A stretch of DNA of 64,000 nucleotides from Termitomyces sp. T153 (taxonomy: Eukaryota > Basidiomycota > Agaricomycetes > Agaricales > Lyophyllaceae). This document shows positions 56,759 to 64,000 of the stretch, piece by piece; position 1 is the first letter of the stretch; the number at the start of each line of letters is the position of its first letter. A model generated the notes under the pieces. That model was not told where the DNA came from. It worked only from the letters and a program-made list of their open reading frames with translations, and ran no database searches. The stretch is taken from contig JACKQL020000013.1 in assembly GCA_018296165.2 (NCBI GenBank), positions 1,116,001 through 1,180,000 on the forward strand. The letters are read 5' to 3'. Made by a program: the position numbers and the translations under genes.

Positions 56759-58728
56759 TTAGTCTTGAGAAGACACATCCTCTGTTTCAGAGAGTAGTAC
56801 AGCCGAAATACTCGCACCACATAGGATCAAAGCCAATAGGTAATAAATGAGATTTCCATTCATATAGCGATGCTCGATGGAGAACGCAAACAAGGAATTG
56901 AATAGCGCAGGTCCAATGGCCCTCGTGAAACTAATTATCATCTAAAACCCATCAATCTTTGTCGTTATACTTACAGCTTGTCTTCGGGACACACCTGGCA
57001 GAAGCCATTTGTCGCGCCAAGCGAAGCTTTGTTCGGAGTAGAAGCCTGTACAAAGATTAGTGCAGCACCTATAGAAAATATCCTACATAAGTTGAACGAT
57101 TATCTGTAGGGAATAATTAGTGTCATACCAAATGAAAATGAGATCCCTGGGGTAAAGAGGACTTGTAGGGAAAGGATGAGCCAAAGCGACGGTCCAATCC
57201 CCTGCGTTCTCACCACGTAATTCATTAGCGGGAAGGCAACAATCACGGGAACGGTCATCAAAAGCCCTGTTATGTATGTTCTTTTTGGTCCTAAATAATT
57301 ATGGATCCTTGCAAAAAGTAACAGTTGGATAAAACCGTTGAGGAACCCGATCATGGACAAGACTTTGCCGATCGACAATGGAACTAAACCAAGGCCGCCT
57401 AGCGCAATGGGCGTCGAGAAAATAACAGGTTGGAGTGTACGCAAGGCGATGTCTAGAAGGGCTAGTAACCCGTAGTTGGTAGCTGTGATCAATAATCGAC
57501 GAGTCAGAAGTTCCCACAAAGATTTTGGCTCTTCGGACCTGGGTATTAGGAGCTGGGTCGATTCTTGCGACTCTCCAGCCATCACTAAATCGGTACTGGA
57601 AGACGCACTCCTTGCACACAATGAGCGAAGAGATTTCGGGGTTCTCACAGTCTCCCTTAGAGTCAGATAAACGATGATCCAGCAGAGGGCTGAAACAACA
57701 GCGGGAACTATGCAGGGCAAAAGATAAGGATACTTTCTCCAAAAATCATTCCCAAAAATTTCGGGGAAGTGTTCAGCCGAATGAGATAGAAAGCCGCCTA
57801 TCAATGGGCCAATCTGTGAAAGAAAAAATATAGATATCAGAAGGACTTGGTAGATGAGATATAGAAGGTATTTTACAGTTCCTCCAGTTGCCCACGTGAC
57901 TGGCACAAAAGCAACCATCTTGATAGCGAAGAATAATTAGTGGGTACATACAAAAAAACTGACACCCACCTGCGCCAGATTTGTGCCATCCGACAATTCT
58001 GCTATCGTTCTGAACAGTAGATGGTATATAGTAGGTCAGTCAAATATCACCACTCAATTTGTTTTGAAGTACCCTTTAATAACTCCAACATTTGCATCTC
58101 AAGTTCGCAGTCTGGTGAGAAGACGAGCAGTATCATGATGAAAAAGTACTCACTCAAAGTGCTGTAAAGAGCACGGCTAGAGGCGACAATTAATTCAAGT
58201 TTTTAGTGACAAGTGAAAGACTGTACCTCATAACAAGGCCCAAAAAGGTTTTTGAGAACCCAAAGCAAAGCATAGACAAAGACACCCCGAACAATCCGGT
58301 CAGAAGTACGGGTTTACGACCAATATGATCGGATATTCGACCCCAGTGAAGGACAGTCACAACTTGTACCATGTAGAAGACCGAATGCTGTTCGTCGCAG
58401 GCATGTTCAACAATTCAAACGTTGTGTGTCTTTTTTGACCAACCAGAATCCCAATATAGTACCCAGCGTGGGCTTCGTTTCCACGGGTGATTCCAATATC
58501 ATGAATGAGCTGAATTTTCATGAGGAATCCAAGTCTTCTCAGACTTTCGTCAATCAGCATCAATACTGAGCTGACCTGTGGTGCGAATGGGGAAATGACC
58601 TGAGTGCTTAGAGGTTCAACCAATTGAATCCATAAAACAATAGAGAATTGAGACCAAGGTATCGGCGCCATTCCATGGGATGGAGTAAAGAGTAATGGGG
58701 TTCCCTCATTAACCGAAGGATTTTGCAT
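56759..58728 (-). CDS. MFS transporter (TCR/Tet-type multidrug family)
   Basis: A membrane carrier of the major facilitator superfamily; substrate unknown. Reads on the minus strand in about nine exons, from MQNPSVNEGTPLLF (58728; an ATG at 58779 is also open) to LLSETEDVSSQD. The first exon ends at 58576 (SPFAPQ|). The family motifs are in order: RISDHIGRKPVLLTGLFG (motif A, loop 2-3), TNLAQ then VPVTWATGG (helix 5), IGPLIGGFLS, and a long central loop with Ser-rich sequence (LLIPRSEEPKSLWELLTRR). The second half has IALGGLGLVPLSIG, LGPKRTYITGLLM and ASLGATNGF, then FTRAIGPALFNSLFAFSI. This layout matches the fungal YCR023C/ZIFL-like group. Some internal exon ends were not fixed. It is divergent from the KIAA1143-like gene. 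Confidence 0.85.
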
Positions 58729-58779
58729 GAGACAGCTCGAATCCAAAGCTAGCGAGGTATTAGGACAATTCGTAACCAC

Positions 58780-58934
58780 GAAAGTCCCAGCGTCGGGATC
58801 TTCCGAACGTCACATGACTGCGAAGAAGTCGCTTGGGTCAATGGCGGTTCAATCCTTTTTGCATTCGAGTGTTATCATGACCTGACAGTCAGAACCGTCG
58901 ACGAGGTATCTATCTACTACAGCGTGGTATTGCA
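58780..58934. promoter_or_regulatory. Short bidirectional promoter region
   Basis: Only about 155-200 bp separate the start codons of the MFS transporter (minus) and the KIAA1143-like gene (plus), so both must share it. Confidence 0.5.
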
Positions 58935-59566
58935 ATGGCTCCTAAGGAACCGACTCATCACCAACTCTCATCTCGGCTGGCTTACAGTCAGAGTACCCCG
59001 GCTTTTCTTCAGAAACTGAAGAACAAAATTGCTGGTGAACCAGACACAGACGATCAATATGACAGGGAGTTTGAGGATGATGGATCTGGTCGTCCACCAA
59101 TACCTAGGCGACCTGCTATTCCTACACGGCCGGACGATGATCCAGGAAGCGCAGACGAAGATGCTGGAGACGAAAAACCACAGGTGGTTGTTCTCAAGGA
59201 AGGGAAGCACCTGACAGCTCATGAAGCGGAGAACATTAGGCGCAAAGGTAAAGTGGACAATAAGAAAATATATTGTGTATGTCTCACCCGTCATCAGAGA
59301 AAAGGCTCCCACCTCTTCCAGACCTCAAAGCATCACAAGAGGACTTTGTTGGAGCTGCTTCTGACGTTTCTGTCAGCGAAGATGTGAAAGGCGAAAAAAA
59401 ACAGATGACTCGCCTAATATTCTCGTCGTCCAAAGGAAAATCAACACTTTCTGTCACCAAGCGCAAGATTGCTGCCGACACTGAAGATGATAAGTCAGGC
59501 GCACCATCAAAGAAGAAACTAAAGAAACCTAGCAAGACACTATTATCTTTTAGTGATGATGCTTAA
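58935..59566 (+). CDS. KIAA1143/DUF4604 family protein
   Basis: Exons 58935-59247 and 59298-59566 with a 50-bp intron give 193 residues. The N-terminal part has the family signature: a TPAFLQKLKNKIAGEP motif, then SGRPPIPRRPAIPTRPDDDP, DEKPQVVVLKEGKHLTAHEA. The C-terminus is Lys/Ser-rich (KRKIAADTEDDKSGAPSKKK). This is a small, widely conserved eukaryotic family of unknown molecular role, probably nuclear and largely disordered. Length agrees with fungal members. Confidence 0.8.
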
Positions 59567-60060
59567 TTGTTCCGACATTGCCAATGCTACCCTTCGTGAG
59601 TCACGGCTAGGGACCTAGAACCATAATCTGACATTTCGACCGTACCGAAACAGATGCTCGACAAAGACGACCTTATTTGGCGCAGCGAGAAATCTATGTA
59701 CATATAAATAAAAGCACCTCGTGTCAGTGCAGAAACACAGGTAGAGAGTACTGGTCCCGTTCGAGTAAACTTAAAGCTGTACGTATCCTCAATGATTGAC
59801 CAGTACCTAAAATTATCGGTGGTCTTGCAATGATCTTGCAATGATCATACAGATTGAATGTCAAGCTCGTGGGAACAGTGGCGACAAATCAAGGTTTGTA
59901 TCGGTGTATTGAGTCAAACTTTGAACAGGTGGGGCTGTGATACATATCGCTAGTCCCGAATTTACCAAGTCGATCTCCGTAGAAGGCTACAGGTGTTCCA
60001 TGTGGGTGCTAGTAATGCTTATTGCCATCGAACAGATCCCGGGATTTCATGAAGGTCGAG
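59567..60060. other. 3' flank, end of gene island
   Basis: No gene recognised; CpG content drops to near zero at about 60,060. Confidence 0.4.
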
Positions 60061-60699
60061 GATGATAATAGGTTATAGTCTCCTCCTGTTCCTGTCTTCT
60101 TTTCACACTTATTAACTCACAGATACTGATTACTATGGTTTAAACAGTGATATACATATTTATGAGACAATATACAAATGAATACACTATGCCTGGGGGA
60201 GGTATGATGAGTAATGTACAGATTTCTTGAGGAAACTTTGTTTAGCACCTTCAGAAGCATGTAAAAGCAGATACATCAGGAAAATAGCAGACCCTGGCAC
60301 CAGATGGTATCAAAAGAAATCAAAAAAAGAGCAAGAATTCCTGAAATGCTGAATCCATTGTGCCTAACAACAATGAGGAAGGGCAGAGTGATGACTGAAC
60401 TGATGGCAGAGCCTTGCGAGGCATCAGAAATGGTGCTGGGAATGTTGATGCCAGTATTGGTGCTATTATTGATGGTGCCTGACACATTAACAACCTTCCT
60501 CATATGTAGACTACCTTTTAAAGTAAATAAAAAAGAATCATTCAAAGATATTGTGTAACAGTGTTGTTACAGTTTTTGCAGCTCTCATTGTATGGCATGT
60601 AAGTCAAGACCAATGTATAAGTTGTGACTACATGTATGCAAGTAAGGCAACACCTTACATAAGTTATGATAGTAGGGATGGCTTAGCTGCATAAGTCAC

Positions 60700-61330
60700 C
60701 ATATGCCCTGCATTTCAAGATATCTGTTAAGGACCTCTAGGTCCTTGCCTATATCTAGCAAGCAGTGTCTCCTAAGCTACCCCTGCTAAGAGTAAAGGCA
60801 AGGGGAAGACAACCATACCATTGCCTTTCATATCAGCAAAGAGGAGTGAATCCTCCTTATCAACCAACTGAAAGATGTTTGAGTGACACTTCTCTGCCAA
60901 AGAGAAGGGCAAGGGCAAAGCTAAAGAGTCTGAGCCTTCCACATTGGTGGATCAGCTTGCTCAGCTGCTCCAGCAGTTGCACAATGCCAGAGTGCCAGAG
61001 GACATCAGAGCCAACATCCTTAAGAACCCAGTAGTGCCATTGGCACTATTTCAAGTTCTTAATGGACTGAATGTTATGAGATTACAGAGGAACAAGGCCC
61101 ATTCAGACCTCTTCTAGTCTGCACTGGGGAAAGGGAAGCAGGTAGCATCCCCTCCCCAGCTTCCAGAGCCAAAGAAGGTGCATACAGAGCCTTCTGTGTA
61201 TGTTGAGGGATTCTCAACTCAGAGGGCACTACTGGTGCATTATGATGACCTAGTTCCAGCTGGTAAGGACCAGTCAATGGATATGCACCCCAACTCTAGC
61301 AGGGCAACCACACTCTGAAACTGCTAAGTA
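60700..61330 (+). pseudogene. Transposon-protein fragment, plus strand
   Basis: A plus-strand reading from about 60,890 gives EKGKGKAKESEPSTLVDQL, ALFQVLNGLNVMRLQRNKAH, then KGKQVASPPQLPEPKKVH and VHYDDLVPAGKDQSMDMHPN, with one stop (near 61,116). It resembles accessory or gag-linked ORFs of mushroom retroelements. It is on the strand opposite to the gag remnant just downstream. The region is CpG-poor and the frame is closed on both sides. Confidence 0.4.
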
Positions 61331-61892
61331 TCCATTGTCTCTATTTTCTTCATCTATAGCTTTAGTGAGTGGAGGGGGTGGAGGCAACTACATATCAACA
61401 AGAAAGATGGTGTTCCTAAGCAGGAAGTCAAGGGCAGGGTCCAGGAGTGGTATTCCCAGTTGGTGCAGGGGCATTTGGAGAAGGGGCCCCAGCAACATCT
61501 TGGGCCACTAGGAGTTAAATGAGGAGCTCTTCCTGCTCCATTGGGAGAGAGATAGTACACATTCAGAACTTGAGGGCATTGACAAGGAAAGTGACCAGCC
61601 TTGCCAGATATCCTATACTCAGATCCACCTAAATACTACAAGGCTACTAGATGACTAAGCACCTATGACTAAGCTGGAAGCTACTGACTACAGCCTATAT
61701 GATAAAGCCAAGGCCCATGACAATGAACTATTCACTAATCAGGTCCAGTAGTAGAAGAATCAATGATTGACAATAATATACCATGTGCCAGGTACAATAT
61801 ACTCATTGGGCATGGGAGCCAAGATGGTGAGGGAGTAAGAAGGGGCCAGGCAATCCAGAGGTTGGCTAGATAGAAGTACCAATCCCCATGGA

Positions 61893-62480
61893 CTAAGCTA
61901 GGCAAGGGTGGGATGGTCCAAAGGCCATTCCCCTTACAGGCAGAGGTTGAAGGCCATCCAGATAGCAGGCTTGCTCAACCAACACATGGAATGAATCAGT
62001 GTACTTGTCAAGAGTCCATTTTCCTTGACTATACTGGTTTTGGTCATGTAAGGCAAGGGAAGCAGTCTTGGCAAGATTGAGGGGAAAGAACTCAGCTCTG
62101 AAATCCCTCTCAAATTCATCCCAATCCACAAAACTATTCACTCCTTTCAAATGTCAAAAAAACTTCAAAGCATATGTCAAAACTTTGCTGGACTTCATGT
62201 AAGAGAGGACCCAGGCAATCTTCAGTGCATTGGAGGTGAACACTTTGCTGCTCAACTGAATATTAGTGATGCAAGACTGAAGGAATTGTTTCCCAGCCTT
62301 ACAGTCACCTTCATAGGCATCCAGGAGAGCAGGACAAGCAATTTTTGCATGACAGGCCATGCAAACATCAAGACAAGGTGCCAGAAACTTTCCTACAGCT
62401 GCTGGGGACATAGGGGGAGAGGTGATCCAAGATGGCCTGGAGGGAATGAGACATGGATTCAGTGGTTTATTATAATTCAC
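61893..62480 (-). pseudogene. Decayed Ty3/gypsy gag
   Basis: The minus strand reads DAYEGDCKAGKQFLQSC and KIAWVLSYMKS in one frame (62154-62480), then DWDEFERDFRAEFFP, ALHDQNQYSQGKWTLDKYTD and FHVLVEQACYLD in the next (61893-62150). This is the retrotransposon gag (capsid) domain in its usual order; a frameshift separates the halves. The gag lies about 600 bp from the LTR at 63,091 and is read away from it. Confidence 0.8.
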
Positions 62481-63090
62481 TGAGTTTGGTGGTGTAGGAG
62501 GTCAGAGAAGCTTGAGTAAGTTTCATCTACACCTCTAGAGTCAACAAACAGCTCCAGGCATTGTCCTGGAAGCTTGAAGCATCAAGAGGTGCTGGAGGGG
62601 TTGGTTGGGCCATAGAAGGTAGGCAGGAAGGAGTAAGACACCAGTGGGGGATGGACATTTCATGTTGCTCAACTTATTGAAACAATTGACTCAGTTACCT
62701 CAACTTATGAAGGCAATTGAAAGGGGGGCTCCTATACTGAATCTAGAGTCTTGTTCTGCTGTAAGGGTGACTTCTAGAAGCTGTGGCCAAGTCACACAAC
62801 TGGAATAGAGAGAGAGATCCAAAGTCTATTCAGTACTGTATAGCTACAGGCCATAACTACTCACCTGGCAGAGAGAGATCCAAAAGATCAAGTCTGAGGA
62901 ACTCCCTAGGTCACATGTGATACTTGAGGGGCTTTAAAAGCATGGGAAACAACTGTACAGTATAACAGAAAAACTTAAACTCTAAAATTGGCCATTAAAT
63001 CCAGAGTTCATTCTAAAAATGAAAATTCATTGTAATTGGTCCCAAAAAATAGCCCTTGGTCAAACTTATTTGTCACCAGAAGATGGGAGA

Positions 63091-64000
63091 TGTCATGACC
63101 CACTCCCTGGACCCCCAAACCTCATTACCAACTTGCTTGCTTCCACAGAGTTCCCCCTAAGACTCCATCAAACTCCCCTAACCATTGTACACCCTCAGCA
63201 CCCACCCCAGGTAACTCCAACACTTCTCTGGCAAACCCCAACAGCCCTTTGGCTAACTCCAATGCCTTCTCCACAGCTGTCAATGCTTCTCTTGACCCTC
63301 CTGAGCCCCTAGGACCTTCCCCCATCATTCCTGACTCTGCCACACATCACCAACTTCTAGTCTGCCTGACCAACCCCAGAGCATCACAACAACCCTGGAA
63401 CAGCCCATGTCCTTCAACTAATCCCATCAGAATATCACTGTGGCCTGTACTCTAATCACAACTGAGATCTGTTGACTCTGCACAACTCTGTCAAGCCCTG
63501 CTGCCACACCCACTGTCCCTCAGAGCCCTCCAGTAGTCAGTATATAAGTTGTAGAGTAGCTCCTCATACTCTAGTCTTGATATTACCTGCCTTATCTGAT
63601 GTGTTTCTGATTGTTTCTGTCTCATGTTTTGTGTTCTGTGTTACATTTCCTCTTATCTCAGTCTCCCAGTCTTGTCTTGTTTCCATTATTGTTCTCATTA
63701 TTGTTTTGTATCTCTGCTTGAATCTATTTTTGTCCTTGTCTCAATCTTGTCTTGACTCCATCTCATCTTATTAACTCTGTTTCCATTATTGTGCTCAAGT
63801 CCTTTTCAACTTCAATGCCTCTACAAACTCCATGCTTACAATTACAAACCTTAAACATTCTTTAAACTAACTCCAGACCTCACTATTCACTTGGCCCTGA
63901 AAACTCATCAACATCTGTTGATCCCCCATCAAACACCCCCATCAAGTCTGACCCCTTCCCCACAACTCATCCTAAACCTCTCTGGACCACCCCAGACTGT
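63091..64000. repeat. CpG-depleted LTR of the same family as the 12.6-20.2 kb element (cut by window end)
   Basis: Starts TGTCATGACCCACTCCC. It matches the reverse complement of 14944 downward (TGTCACGACCCG..) and of the right LTR, through GGCTAACTCC, CAGTATATAAGT, CTCTAGTCTTGATATTAC and TCTCAGTCTCCCAGTC. Nearly all CpGs of the young copies are TpG or CpA here. It is preceded by a purine stretch, AGAAGATGGGAGA. The other end lies beyond the window. Confidence 0.85.

Noticed and set aside
57299..57742. 147-codon minus-strand frame
   Set aside because: Out-of-frame shadow of the MFS transporter exon.

Overview
This is a nuclear genome window from a basidiomycete fungus, most likely an Agaricomycete. 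The evidence is: genes broken by many short introns (about 45-80 bp), single-chain fungal-type urease, a DIS3/RRP44 exosome gene with about 18 exons, a DENND6-type DENN protein, a CFIm68/CPSF6-like RRM protein, and Ty3/gypsy pol and gag sequences of the type common in mushroom genomes. No rRNA, tRNA or CRISPR was recognised.

The window is a mosaic of two kinds of DNA. Gene islands (about 22.55-27.1, 28.5-51.2 and 56.5-60.05 kb) have ordinary CpG content. The repeat blocks (1-12.6, 20.2-22.5, 27.1-28.4, 51.3-56.5 and 60.1-64 kb) have almost no CpG and many TpG/CpA, as expected for old repeats that lost methylated CpGs by deamination. One exception is a young, very GC- and CpG-rich LTR insertion at 12,638-20,168, flanked by a 5-bp duplication TACTG.

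Layout. 1-3.4 kb: wreck of a Ty3/gypsy pol. 4.6-7.3 kb: five nearly identical 546-bp tandem units without any CpG. 7.5-10.5 kb: an element with terminal inverted repeats that carries three diverged copies of one unrecognised protein module. 10.7-12.6 kb: further transposon remnants. 12.6-20.2 kb: the GC-rich LTR element, containing a three-exon coiled-coil ORF. 20.2-22.5 kb: decayed repeats with a small spliced ORF. 23.2-25.2 kb (-): AT-hook plus Myb/SANT protein. 28.2-28.8 kb: tail of a LINE. 29.3-32.4 kb (+): urease. 32.5-33.6 kb (-): acidic-tailed protein. 34.5-35.9 kb (-): tandem pair of related unknown genes. 36.9-37.8 kb (+): APH-fold kinase. 38.7-39.5 kb (-): small Ser/Pro-rich protein. 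40.15-40.54 kb: broken duplicate of part of DIS3. 41.2-45.1 kb (-): DIS3. 45.7-47.8 kb (+): DENND6. 48.2-49.5 kb (+): CPSF6-like RRM. 50.5-56.5 kb: repeats including a MITE. 56.8-58.7 kb (-): MFS transporter. 58.9-59.6 kb (+): KIAA1143/DUF4604 family. 60-64 kb: decayed gag and an LTR of the same family as the young element.

The host genes do not form a pathway cluster; they are a mix of housekeeping genes (RNA decay, mRNA 3' processing, Rab regulation, nitrogen release from urea) and lineage-specific genes. Exon joins were worked out by hand from splice motifs and reading frame, and checked by whether the joined length is divisible by three.
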